Shown one piece after another: positions 44,436-54,935 of a stretch of 64,000 nucleotides of DNA. The DNA is taken from contig NZ_RQVL01000001.1 of the NCBI RefSeq assembly GCF_003992005.1, positions 183,313 through 247,312 of the forward strand. Reading direction: 5' to 3'. Under the pieces are notes generated by a model. That model saw only the letters and a list, made by a program, of their open reading frames with translations. It did no database searches and was not told the origin of the DNA. Position numbers and translations under genes: made by a program. Position 1 is the stretch's first letter. Every line of letters begins with the position of its first letter. This DNA is from Veillonella sp. VA139 (GTDB lineage: Bacteria > Bacillota > Negativicutes > Veillonellales > Veillonellaceae).

Positions 44436-44461
44436 AAAAAGGACCCCGCAGGGTCCTTTTT
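44436..44461. terminator. Bidirectional terminator after eno
   Basis: Perfect stem AAAAAGGACCC / GGGTCCTTTTT with a four-base loop, 16 bases after the enolase stop. Confidence 0.9.
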
Positions 44462-44476
44462 TATTTTCATATATCC

Positions 44477-45775
<1,299 letters not shown>

Positions 45776-47302
45776 TTATTGTACTAACAAACTTTCACCA
45801 CTCATCGCTTCAGGTTGCACAATGCCCCCTAATGCTAACATGGTTGGTGCTAAATCACAAAGCCGACCTGGTCGCAATGTGACACCCTCTGGGGCGCCCA
45901 CTAAAATCAGTGGCACCGGATTCGTCGTATGCGCCGTGTGCGGAATCTCTGTGGTATGATCCACCATGACCTCAGAATTTCCATGGTCCGCTGTAATCAA
46001 CAACTGTCCATTCATCTCTTGAATGGCTTTCACAATTTCTGAAAGCCCCGCATCTACGGCTAAAATAGCTCGTTTTGCTGCTTCAAAATCACCGGTATGA
46101 CCTACCATATCTGGGTTCGCATAATTCAAAATAATCATATCATACTCGCCACTGCGAATGGCGGCCACAACCTTTTCTGTTACCTCTGGAGCACTCATCT
46201 CTGGTTGCAAATCATAGGTAGCCACCTTAGGAGATGGCACCAAAATTCGATCTTCTCCAGGGAATACATCTTCCTTACCACCATTGAAGAAATACGTCAC
46301 ATGCGCATATTTCTCTGTTTCCGCAATGCGCAATTGACGATAACCACCCTTAGCTAGCACTTCTCCTAAGGTATCTGTTAACAGTTCTTTATCATACACC
46401 ACCGGCACTGGCAAGTCCGCTTCGTACCGAGTCATGCTCGCCACATAGGAACCTTGCAATACATGTTTCCGTTCAAAGCCAGTGAAATCAGGATCTACTA
46501 CAGCACGCACCAATTGACGAGCTCGGTCAGGACGGAAGTTGAAGAACAAGATGGCATCTCCATCCTGCATACCTTCATACCCTTCCACCACAGATGGAAT
46601 AACAAATTCATCTGTCGTTTCATCAACATAACTGTGTTCTACCGCTTCATGGGCACAACCTACTTCTGTGCCACTACCACATACTATGGCATTATACGCC
46701 AGTTGTACTCGTTCCCATCGTTGATCACGGTCCATACCATAATAACGACCGCCTACCGTCGCAATAGAGCCTAAGCCCAATTCCTTACAGTATGCCTCGA
46801 TATCATCAATATAGGCCAAGGCACTTTGTGGAGGTACATCACGACCATCTAAAAAGGCGTGAATATACACTTTACCTACACCGGCACCCTTAGCACCACG
46901 AAGTAAGGATTTCAAATGGTCAATATGGGAATGAACGCCCCCATCCGACAATAAGCCTACTAGATGTAAAGCTTGTTTAGCCCCTTCTTCATACACTTTC
47001 ACCAAGGTAGGACGAGTAAACAAGGTGCCTTCTTGCGCCTCTTTTGTGATACGTGTCAATTCTTGATACACAATGCGTCCGGCGCCGATGTTCAAATGAC
47101 CTACTTCAGAGTTTCCCATTTGTCCATCCGGCAAGCCTACAGCCATACCAGACGCTTCTAACAAGGTGTGAGGACACGTGTCCCATAGGTCTAAAAATGT
47201 TCGGGGATTCGCTTGTACCACCGCATTTGTTGGATCTTGACCGTCCCCAATGCCGAATCCATCAAGGATGGTCAGCATCACTGGTCCTTTTAATTTTGCC
47301 AT
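45776..47302 (-). CDS. gpmI: Cofactor-independent phosphoglycerate mutase
   Basis: 508 residues of the alkaline-phosphatase-like superfamily. The phospho-serine motif is GNSEVGHLNIGAGR (about 62-75), and metal ligands are visible in LDGFG (N-terminal) and TADHGNSEVMVDH (near 440). It needs manganese, not bisphosphoglycerate. It lies 19 bases after tpiA. Confidence 0.97.
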   Translation of the reverse strand: MAKLKGPVMLTILDGFGIGDGQDPTNAVVQANPRTFLDLWDTCPHTLLEASGMAVGLPDGQMGNSEVGHLNIGAGRIVYQELTRITKEAQEGTLFTRPTLVKVYEEGAKQALHLVGLLSDGGVHSHIDHLKSLLRGAKGAGVGKVYIHAFLDGRDVPPQSALAYIDDIEAYCKELGLGSIATVGGRYYGMDRDQRWERVQLAYNAIVCGSGTEVGCAHEAVEHSYVDETTDEFVIPSVVEGYEGMQDGDAILFFNFRPDRARQLVRAVVDPDFTGFERKHVLQGSYVASMTRYEADLPVPVVYDKELLTDTLGEVLAKGGYRQLRIAETEKYAHVTYFFNGGKEDVFPGEDRILVPSPKVATYDLQPEMSAPEVTEKVVAAIRSGEYDMIILNYANPDMVGHTGDFEAAKRAILAVDAGLSEIVKAIQEMNGQLLITADHGNSEVMVDHTTEIPHTAHTTNPVPLILVGAPEGVTLRPGRLCDLAPTMLALGGIVQPEAMSGESLLVQ

Positions 47303-47321
47303 ACTTTACCTCAAACCTATG

Positions 47322-48071
47322 TTAACAGGCCTTAATAATGCCTGTGAAAGTCTCTGCTTCCAAGGAAGCACCGCCCACTAACGCACCATCTACGTGGGCT
47401 TGGGCTAAAATATCTTTCGCATTCTCCGGTTTTACACTGCCACCGTATAGAATGCGTACTTGTTCTGCAATGTCCGGCGTATACATAGCGGCGATTTTCT
47501 CACGAATGCTTTGGCATACTTCCCCAGCTTGTTCCGCCGTCGCTGTACGACCTGTGCCAATGGCCCAAATCGGTTCATAGGCAATGACAACTTCTGTCAT
47601 TTCTTCTGCCGGTACTCCATGCAATCCCATTTCTAATTGGGAATGAATGAAGGCCACCGTTTCTCCGCTTTCACGTTGATTTAAGCTTTCACCTACGCAA
47701 AGAATAGGGCTCATGCCATGTTGTAAGACAATGCGCACACGCTTATTCACGCAACGATCTACTTCTTTGAAGATAGAACGACGCTCGGAATGACCTACAA
47801 TCACGTAGGACACACCTAAATCCGTCAACATCGCCGGAGATACTTCCCCTGTATAAGCACCAGATTCTTCGTGGAACACATTTTGAGCTCCCATGCGAAT
47901 CTTTGTATCTTCCGCTAAATCAGCCACTGTGCTGATGGCCGTAAAAGGTGGACATACCACCACTTCACACGTTGCATCAGCCACTAATGTTTTCAATTGT
48001 TCTACGAATACTGTGGCTTCCGTATTCGTCATATGCATTTTCCAGTTTCCTGCAATGATCGGTTGTCGCAT
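47322..48071 (-). CDS. tpiA: Triosephosphate isomerase
   Basis: 249 residues. AGNWKMHMT (Lys12-type site), the catalytic histidine region VIVGHSERR, the catalytic glutamate in VIAYEPIWAIGTG and the phosphate-binding YGGSVKPEN are all present. It lies nine bases after pgk. Confidence 0.98.
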   Translation of the reverse strand: MRQPIIAGNWKMHMTNTEATVFVEQLKTLVADATCEVVVCPPFTAISTVADLAEDTKIRMGAQNVFHEESGAYTGEVSPAMLTDLGVSYVIVGHSERRSIFKEVDRCVNKRVRIVLQHGMSPILCVGESLNQRESGETVAFIHSQLEMGLHGVPAEEMTEVVIAYEPIWAIGTGRTATAEQAGEVCQSIREKIAAMYTPDIAEQVRILYGGSVKPENAKDILAQAHVDGALVGGASLEAETFTGIIKAC

Positions 48072-48080
48072 GATAACCTC

Positions 48081-49259
48081 CTATGCCTCTTGTAAGGCTG
48101 CAATACCTGGTAACACTTTGCCTTCTAAATATTCTAAGGATGCACCGCCACCAGTGGAAATATGAGAAATTTTCTGACTTAAACCGCTTTTTTCGATGGC
48201 CGCAATAGAATCGCCACCACCTACGATAGTGGTTGCGCTGGCCTCTGCCACTGCTTTCGCTACCGCATTGGTACCACCTGCGAAGGCTTCCATTTCGAAC
48301 ACGCCCATCGGACCATTCCAAACAATCATTTTCATCGGTGCCAAAGCCTCTGCGAATAGCTCACGACTCTTTGGTCCAATATCTAATGCCATCCAACCAT
48401 CTTCGATGGCTGTAGCATCCACTACCTTATGATTCGCAGTTTCACTGAAAGCATCGGCTACAACGAAATCTACTGGTAATAATAGGTTAGTGTTGGTTTC
48501 TTTCGCACGAGCGATTAATTCACGAGCTAGTTCAAATTTGTCAGCTTCCACTAAAGAAGTACCCACATTATGACCTTGGGCCGCCACGAAAGTATTTGCC
48601 ATACCACCGCCGATGATCAACACTTCTACTTTTGGTAATAAGTTAGAAATGACTTCAATTTTATCGCTTACCTTAGCACCACCGATGATAGCTGCAAATG
48701 GGTGCTCTGGATGCTCTACAGCACCACCTACATAACGAATTTCTTTTTCTAGCAAGAAACCAGCTCCCATTGGTAAGTATTTCGTAATCCCTTCCACAGA
48801 GGCATGGGCACGGTGAGACACTCCGAAAGCATCATTCACGCCTACTTCCGCTAACTCTGCTAAGGCTTTCGCAAAAGTAGGAGCATTTTTTTCTTCTTCT
48901 TTGTAGAAACGAAGATTTTCCAATACCACCACATCACCGGACTTCATTTCACTTACAGCTTGCGCTGGGATATCGCCGATGCAATCTTCTACAAAACGAA
49001 CTGGTTGTTCTAATAATTCACTCAATCGTTTGGCACAAGGCGCTAAGGTAAACTCTGGTTTACGCTCGCCTTTTGGACGGCCTAAGTGCGATGCAATAAC
49101 AACTTTTGCCCCTTGGTCAATCAAATGACGCAATGTAGGTAAGGTCGCACGAATCCGGGTGTCATCTGTGATAACGCCGTCTTTCAATGGTACATTAAAA
49201 TCAACTCGAACAAATACTGTTTTGTTCGATACATTCATATTTGCTAGTGAAAGTTTCAT
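48081..49259 (-). CDS. pgk: Phosphoglycerate kinase
   Basis: 392 residues with [14 protein letters not shown], the substrate-binding SHLGRPKGE, and the ATP-side [12 protein letters not shown] and [10 protein letters not shown] blocks. It makes or uses ATP in lower glycolysis. First gene of the four-gene run; the terminator at 49415-49440 separates it from gap, so it must have its own promoter or depend on read-through. Confidence 0.98.
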   Translation of the reverse strand: MKLSLANMNVSNKTVFVRVDFNVPLKDGVITDDTRIRATLPTLRHLIDQGAKVVIASHLGRPKGERKPEFTLAPCAKRLSELLEQPVRFVEDCIGDIPAQAVSEMKSGDVVVLENLRFYKEEEKNAPTFAKALAELAEVGVNDAFGVSHRAHASVEGITKYLPMGAGFLLEKEIRYVGGAVEHPEHPFAAIIGGAKVSDKIEVISNLLPKVEVLIIGGGMANTFVAAQGHNVGTSLVEADKFELARELIARAKETNTNLLLPVDFVVADAFSETANHKVVDATAIEDGWMALDIGPKSRELFAEALAPMKMIVWNGPMGVFEMEAFAGGTNAVAKAVAEASATTIVGGGDSIAAIEKSGLSQKISHISTGGGASLEYLEGKVLPGIAALQEA

Positions 49260-49414
49260 ACTGTCTCCTATCTATTTACAATTGATTATTCAGCATCTCT
49301 CAATCCTATCATTAGACGTATAGAGCTGTAAGTGTACTTGTCTATGAAGTACAGTCCATCGCAATATTTGCATGCTACACATCCAAACAAGAGATTACCT
49401 ATCCATAGACACGA

Positions 49415-49440
49415 CAAAAAGGGACTACTCTCGTAGTCCC
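49415..49440 (-). terminator. Terminator after gap
   Basis: Perfect stem GGGACTAC / GTAGTCCC (loop TCTC, 49421-49440) plus five T on the minus strand, immediately after the gap stop codon. Confidence 0.9.
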
Positions 49441-49447
49441 CAGCAAA

Positions 49448-50455
49448 TTATAAGCCTCGTTTGCTCATGTACACAGCTAGGTCAACAATACGAGAGGAAT
49501 AGCCCCACTCATTGTCATACCAAGCTACTACTTTTGCCATATTGCCTTCCATCACCATTGTCAAATCTGCATCAACGATAGAACTACGAGCATCACCATT
49601 GAAGTCTTTGGATACTAATGGCAAATCAGATACGCCAAGAATACCTTTTAACTCACCTTCAGCTGCTTTGCGGAATGCCGCATTGATGCTTTCTTTAGTT
49701 GCTTCTTTTTCAAGTTCTACTACTAAGTCTGTAACAGATACATTTGGAGTAGGTACACGAAGAGCAAAGCCATTCAATTTACCTTTCAATTCAGGTAATA
49801 CTAAAGCCACTGCTTTCGCTGCGCCTGTGGTAGTAGGAATAATGGACATCGCTGCTGCACGAGCACGACGTAAGTCTTTATGTGGTGCATCCAATACACG
49901 TTGGTCATTAGTATAAGAATGCACTGTAGTCATCATACCACGTTTAATACCAAATTCTTGATGCAATACTTTGGCAAATGGAGCTAAACAGTTTGTAGTA
50001 CAACTTGCATTAGATACTACATGATGCGTAGCTGGATCATATTCATTTTCATTCACGCCCATTACAATAGTTTTATCTTCATCTTTACCTGGTGCGGAAA
50101 TAATTACTTTTTTAACAGTGCCACCTAAATGCGCAGCTGCTTTTTCACGAGAACGGAATACACCTGTACATTCGATAACCACTTCTACCCCTTCGGAGGA
50201 CCAGTTTAAGTTTGCCGGATCACGGTCACAGAATACACGTGTTTTTTTACCGTCTACTACTAAATATTCGCCTTCTACAGACACGTCACAGCTTAAATTG
50301 CCATGAATTGAGTCATGTTTAAACAGTAAAGCGGAACCTTCAATATCGCCAGTATCATTAATGGCTACTACTTCCACATCTGGGTTGTTAAGAGCCGCGC
50401 GCATGACGCATTTACCAATACGACCAAAGCCATTAATACCAATCTTCACTGCCAT
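49448..50455 (-). CDS. gap: Glyceraldehyde-3-phosphate dehydrogenase
   Basis: 335 residues from ATG 50455 (AGGAGG upstream; the TTG two codons earlier is unlikely). NAD-binding GINGFGRIG, the catalytic cysteine in [16 protein letters not shown] (about 150) and the catalytic histidine region [14 protein letters not shown] are seen. It catalyses the oxidative phosphorylation step, or the reverse in gluconeogenesis. It is transcribed separately from pgk. Confidence 0.98.
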   Translation of the reverse strand: MAVKIGINGFGRIGKCVMRAALNNPDVEVVAINDTGDIEGSALLFKHDSIHGNLSCDVSVEGEYLVVDGKKTRVFCDRDPANLNWSSEGVEVVIECTGVFRSREKAAAHLGGTVKKVIISAPGKDEDKTIVMGVNENEYDPATHHVVSNASCTTNCLAPFAKVLHQEFGIKRGMMTTVHSYTNDQRVLDAPHKDLRRARAAAMSIIPTTTGAAKAVALVLPELKGKLNGFALRVPTPNVSVTDLVVELEKEATKESINAAFRKAAEGELKGILGVSDLPLVSKDFNGDARSSIVDADLTMVMEGNMAKVVAWYDNEWGYSSRIVDLAVYMSKRGL

Positions 50456-50504
50456 AATCAATTCCTCCTAATAATTCTTGTACTATATAAGTTGTTATAC
50501 CTCT

Positions 50505-50533
50505 ATTTTACAAGACTATTGGGGTTGGTGCAA
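50505..50533 (-). promoter_or_regulatory. Promoter of gap
   Basis: TTGCAC (50528-50533), a 17-base spacer and TAAAAT (50505-50510) lie about 50 bases upstream of the start codon. Confidence 0.65.
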
Positions 50534-50575
50534 GTTTTTTGTACCCTTGGATAGAATACCCTACTTTCATACACA

Positions 50576-51013
50576 CTAATGAAGTAAACCTTTTTGTGAA
50601 TTATACATTCGTTGCTTCATGTGCCAACAATGATAGGACCGTTGTAACTCTTGCAACTGCTCAGTCAATACTCCCCCCTGCAATAGTGCACGTACCAACT
50701 CAGCCGATTTAATAAACAATTCATCAATTTTAGCAGCTTTTATATAATTAATACTCCCTTCGTTGCTAATGATTACATCTACTAAGCTTACATATTCTTC
50801 TACAATTCCATCATTAAAATTGGCACACTCCAGTTGATTCTGATCAATAGCCAAATTCATACAAGTACAGAGCATGCACATATAATCCACTGCACCTTCT
50901 AACTTTTTTGGTGTTAACCTGCTATGTAATTGTTCTTTGGCTACTATCAAAGACGTACTAAAAAGGATTTTATAAAACCCCGTCTTGTCTAACGTATATG
51001 TATATTCGTTCAT
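50576..51013 (-). CDS. Uncharacterised helical protein, 145 residues
   Basis: Not recognised. Start ATG 51013 is chosen because GGGAG lies six bases upstream; a longer frame from 51028 lacks a site. The sequence is predicted mostly helical, soluble, and contains several cysteines (YMCMLCTCMNLAI near 50). No domain or motif is evident. It stands alone upstream of gap, and the 390-base region beyond it (51014-51383) is AT-rich without a gene. Confidence 0.6.
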   Translation of the reverse strand: MNEYTYTLDKTGFYKILFSTSLIVAKEQLHSRLTPKKLEGAVDYMCMLCTCMNLAIDQNQLECANFNDGIVEEYVSLVDVIISNEGSINYIKAAKIDELFIKSAELVRALLQGGVLTEQLQELQRSYHCWHMKQRMYNSQKGLLH

Positions 51014-51383
51014 AGCTTTCTCCCTCACCTGCTACTTCTAGTAAATCCATACGTTCTTGCACAAGTTTTTTTACCTTTTAACATAGGTCCCTCCTTTCGT
51101 GAAGCTATACATTCATATCCTTCGCTCTAGGACTTCCTAGTAACCATTTCATCCTCCAACACACTTTTTGGGATTTATTATCACCTTGATTTGCATTTAT
51201 CATATATAATTTTCCACAAACCGTCAATTATTTTTCATCATGAAACCTATATAAAATAATCATAACAAACTATCTTTCTACCTATTTACCTACACTTCTT
51301 AAGCCACCCTAAACTCTATTACTTTTTACAATTTATAACTATCTACTTCTTATGAAATAAAATCATTTATCAATCTAAAAATA

Positions 51384-51416
51384 AAAAAGCAGATACTATT
51401 TATACAGTATCTGCTA
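51384..51416 (-). terminator. Terminator after tRNA-Leu
   Basis: Perfect 10-bp stem AGCAGATACT / AGTATCTGCT (51389-51416) with a T run on the minus strand, just after the tRNA 3' end. Confidence 0.9.
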
Positions 51417-51421
51417 ATCGT

Positions 51422-51505
51422 TGGTGCCGGAGGTGGGACTTGAACCCACACGGTGTTACCCGCTTGATTTTGAGTCAAGTGCGTCTGCCATTCCGCCACT
51501 CCGGC
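51422..51505 (-). tRNA. tRNA-Leu (CAA anticodon)
   Basis: 84 bases with CCA encoded. The acceptor stem GCCGGAG / CTCCGGC, a TTCAAGTCC T-loop and a long variable arm fit leucine tRNA. The anticodon stem CTTGA / TCAAG encloses loop CTCAAAA, giving anticodon CAA (reads UUG). A terminator follows. Confidence 0.96.
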
Positions 51506-51618
51506 TTGTCAACGATATTATTATACACAGTGGCAAAAAAATTGTCAATCTTTTTTCACCTTTTGCATTATGCGTAAAACGCAAATTAAAATTACATTTT
51601 AAGATTCTTGCATTTTTA

Positions 51619-52995
51619 CTACTTACGTTTACTATAGTCCTCACAAGAATCTACGAAAGCTTTCGCTGCCTCTTCACTGCCAGAGAAATTAATGTGTAAA
51701 TAGGAGGCTAACACATTTTTGTGTGCATATCCACCTTGATAAGCCTTAGGCTTACGCCCTCCTACTAATTCAAAGGCCCAAGGAAATGGACTTTGTGTAG
51801 GTGTCATTGTAGAAAAATGGAACTCATGTCCACGCAAAGTATCTTTCACAGATCCTAAAATGCTTGGCTCCAGCATAGTGGCACTTACATAACCTACGCG
51901 TTGTAAACTTTGTTGCATTTCACAGGTAGCTGGTACAATCCCCACCATCGGATAGGTATTTCCTTCAAAATCAGTCACTGCTTCTGTCATATACATGAGA
52001 CCACCGCATTCCGCATAGATTGGCATACCTTTTTCACTAGCCTTACGTATACTATCTTTCATAGATTCATTGTTCCCCAATTGAGATAAAAACATCTCTG
52101 GAAAACCACCGCCAAAAAAGATACCATCTACATCTGGCAAAAATTCATCTTTTAAAGGACTAAAATAATGCAACTCCGCCCCTTCTGCTTCTAAAGCTGC
52201 TAAGCTAGCTGGATAATAGAAAGAGAATGCTTCATCCATGGCAATGCCAATACGTACTCGTTTTTCTATGGACTCAACTATCTCCACATCATCTACAGAT
52301 AAACTGGAAGCACTTTGTGCTAATTCTACTAAAGCATCCAAATTCACCATAACTTTTACAGCTTCACGAATAGTAGCAATAGCCTCTGTGGGATCAATTT
52401 CTGTCACTGGTGTCAATCCTAAGTGACGTTCTGGTGATTGCATGCGTTCGTCACGACGAATAGCCCCTAGTACGGGAACACCTAATTTCTTCATCGCCGT
52501 CCGTATCATATGTTCATGATTATCCGATCCTAATCGATTTAAAATAACTCCACCAAATTGAACCTCCGGATCATAATCCCGAAAGCCTTTAGCAATGGCT
52601 GCGGCACTTTCTCCCATAGCCTTACAATCGATAACTAACACTACTGGGGCTTTTAAATCCTTCGCAACTTGTGCAGTGGAACTTACTCCTTCACGTCCCC
52701 CATCATAAAGACCCATCACACCTTCTATAATAGAAATATCAGCAGTCTCCGCTTGTCCCACAAAGAAAGGAATCAATTTATGTGGTGGTACAAGCCATGT
52801 ATCTAAATTATAACATTCTCGTTGGCTAGCAATTTTATGAAAGCCCGGATCAATATAATCCGGGCCTACTTTAAATGCCTGTACCGCTTTGCCCTGCTCC
52901 GTCAAAGCCGCCAATAGCCCTGCTACAATTGTTGTTTTTCCAACACCCGAGTTGGTGCCTGCTATAACTATTCTTGGTCGTTGTACAGTATTCAT
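51619..52995 (-). CDS. cbiA: Cobyrinic acid a,c-diamide synthase CbiA
   Basis: 458 residues. N-terminal ATPase domain with P-loop GTNSGVGKTTI (about 13-23) and a C-terminal glutamine amidotransferase domain with the catalytic cysteine in YAECGGLMYM (about 330). It amidates the a and c side chains of the corrin ring. It lies 10 bases after cbiL. Confidence 0.95.
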   Translation of the reverse strand: MNTVQRPRIVIAGTNSGVGKTTIVAGLLAALTEQGKAVQAFKVGPDYIDPGFHKIASQRECYNLDTWLVPPHKLIPFFVGQAETADISIIEGVMGLYDGGREGVSSTAQVAKDLKAPVVLVIDCKAMGESAAAIAKGFRDYDPEVQFGGVILNRLGSDNHEHMIRTAMKKLGVPVLGAIRRDERMQSPERHLGLTPVTEIDPTEAIATIREAVKVMVNLDALVELAQSASSLSVDDVEIVESIEKRVRIGIAMDEAFSFYYPASLAALEAEGAELHYFSPLKDEFLPDVDGIFFGGGFPEMFLSQLGNNESMKDSIRKASEKGMPIYAECGGLMYMTEAVTDFEGNTYPMVGIVPATCEMQQSLQRVGYVSATMLEPSILGSVKDTLRGHEFHFSTMTPTQSPFPWAFELVGGRKPKAYQGGYAHKNVLASYLHINFSGSEEAAKAFVDSCEDYSKRK

Positions 52996-53005
52996 AACAT
53001 ACCTC

Positions 53006-53713
53006 TTAGCGATCTTTACGTTTCGCCAAAATTGTAGATAAATAGTTTAATTTTGTATCAGATGGCAATGCATCTACGTTACGATAGACTTCTTCCTCTG
53101 GCAGTCCAACACGAGAAATCATCACAGCCTCTTCTGCCATGTCATGCTTGCGAAGTATATCTTGTACTTCAGCAAAATTTCTATACACCTTCATAATAAC
53201 CGCATCATCAGCTACGGCAAGTACAGCATCAATTTTTTCTTTTGGTGCTGTGGCTGGAATGATAGCCAACACTTCTTCTTTTTCAACGATTGGATATCCC
53301 AAGTGAGATCCAATCGCACAGAATGCTGTTACCCCTGGGATTGTTTCAATCTCAAAACCTGCGGACTCTACCAAGCGATACACATACATGTACGTACTGT
53401 AGAACATAGGGTCACCCAATGTTAAGAATACCACTTGCTTACCTTGCTCTAATAAACCCGTAATGATTTGGCGCGCTTCTTCCCAGCCCTTGGATTGCTC
53501 GTTGTCATCCAATACCATCGGGAATACAACAGGCACAATTTCTGTATGTTCTTGAATATATGGTTCTGCAATATGTAATGCTACAGATCCATCTTTCTTT
53601 TCTGTTTTAGGTGTAATAATAACGTCTGCTTCTCCCACAATACGAGCGGCTTTCACCGTCATCAATTCAGAATCACCAGGACCTACACCAATACCATATA
53701 ATTTACCTTTCAT
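53006..53713 (-). CDS. cbiL: Cobalt-factor II / precorrin-2 C20-methyltransferase CbiL
   Basis: 235 residues of the SAM-dependent tetrapyrrole methylase family: GKLYGIGVGPGDSELMTVKA at the N-terminus, VVFLTLGDPMFYSTYMYV, and IPGVTAFCAIG. It methylates C20 during corrin formation. With CbiK upstream, the anaerobic (cobalt-early) form CbiL is more likely than CobI. It is in a run with cbiA. Confidence 0.93.
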   Translation of the reverse strand: MKGKLYGIGVGPGDSELMTVKAARIVGEADVIITPKTEKKDGSVALHIAEPYIQEHTEIVPVVFPMVLDDNEQSKGWEEARQIITGLLEQGKQVVFLTLGDPMFYSTYMYVYRLVESAGFEIETIPGVTAFCAIGSHLGYPIVEKEEVLAIIPATAPKEKIDAVLAVADDAVIMKVYRNFAEVQDILRKHDMAEEAVMISRVGLPEEEVYRNVDALPSDTKLNYLSTILAKRKDR

Positions 53714-53875
53714 TAGGACACCTCTTCTATGTATTTACCTAGGACTTGTGAAAGTCACTAATCCCAAACTATGTTAACTAATTTAGTATATCATGATTGC
53801 CTATTAATGTATATGTGGCAACCTTGTAAATCATCACAATAACACTTACAACCATTGGTATACATACTTTTAACA

Positions 53876-54700
53876 TTATAATCGTTTTTGATATAAACCT
53901 TTCATAGCATCTGTCAAATGTTCTGTATAGATAGCTTGAATTTCTGCATATTCTCCAAGGCCTTTTTTGTATTGCACCACTTCATAGCCTGCTCCTGTTA
54001 ATACAGATAGCAAGCTATCTTCTTCATCGCCAAACAAATCATTCAATGCATGGTCACCACAAACCAATAACAATGGGTGCAGATGTACTTTTTTATGGGA
54101 CTCTGTTTCTCGTTCCCAACGTTGTAATACATCTTCTGGAGTTGGGAAATTTTCCAATGTGGCAATCGAAACATTGTGTAAACCTTCCTGTTGCAACTTC
54201 AATTGTAACACTGCGTACGACGCATTACCCACATTAAACCCACCATGACCTACTAGAAGTAAATCTTCTGTTTCAGGAACGTGTAAGGCCTTGATAAAAC
54301 AATCAATCAATATTTGATAATCATCTGGCACTTCCTCTTCTTGTCCCATGAAATACAAAAGAGGTCTACCAAATACAATCTCTTGTACAGAGCCTTTTCC
54401 ATTGAACTCCATAATATTTTTTCGAAGCTTATCAAACTCTGCACCACCTACTAAATGTGTAGGCTGCACAATGATGCGTTCATAGCCTTCTTCCACAATT
54501 GTTTCCATGGCTTCTATTTCATTTTGGAATACAACCCCTCTGTCCTTTAAGCGTTTAATAACAATTCTAGATGTGAAAGCCACCCGTACCTCATGATTCG
54601 GATATGCTTTGCGAATCGCATCGACTACTGGAAAAATTTGGTTCTCTCTCGCACTGTCTACCGTGGAACCAAAAGATGTGACTAGAATAATCTCTTTCAT
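53876..54700 (-). CDS. cbiK: Sirohydrochlorin cobaltochelatase CbiK
   Basis: 274 residues from ATG 54700 (GAGG upstream; the 30-codon N-terminal extension has no site). It starts MKEIILVTSFGSTV; the metal-binding histidines are expected in LVGHGG and VCGDHALND. CbiK inserts cobalt into sirohydrochlorin without ATP in the anaerobic B12 route. No signal peptide is evident, so it is cytoplasmic. It shows that cobalt insertion here does not require CobN. Confidence 0.92.
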   Translation of the reverse strand: MKEIILVTSFGSTVDSARENQIFPVVDAIRKAYPNHEVRVAFTSRIVIKRLKDRGVVFQNEIEAMETIVEEGYERIIVQPTHLVGGAEFDKLRKNIMEFNGKGSVQEIVFGRPLLYFMGQEEEVPDDYQILIDCFIKALHVPETEDLLLVGHGGFNVGNASYAVLQLKLQQEGLHNVSIATLENFPTPEDVLQRWERETESHKKVHLHPLLLVCGDHALNDLFGDEEDSLLSVLTGAGYEVVQYKKGLGEYAEIQAIYTEHLTDAMKGLYQKRL

Positions 54701-54880
54701 GTTATACCTCATACTTAAATAAAGAATATACCTATCTATAGTGTAAATTAAAATTGGTGTTCTGTAAAATAAATATAAGTCATTAACCAATCTCTTCCCA
54801 CACTAATGCATTACGCTACTCTAATATACTCTTCTTATATCTATATACAACATCTTACATAGTAGAGTGCAGGTGAACAT

Positions 54881-54925
54881 AAAAGAGCTATACCCAGTTG
54901 CCTTCATAACAACTAAGTATAGCTC
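54881..54925 (-). terminator. Terminator of the ctsR-clpC operon
   Basis: Stem GAGCTATAC / GTATAGCTC (54885-54925), extended by CAACT/AGTTG pairing, with a T run on the minus strand, 11 bases after clpC. Confidence 0.85.
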
Positions 54926-54935
54926 GTTTCTTATA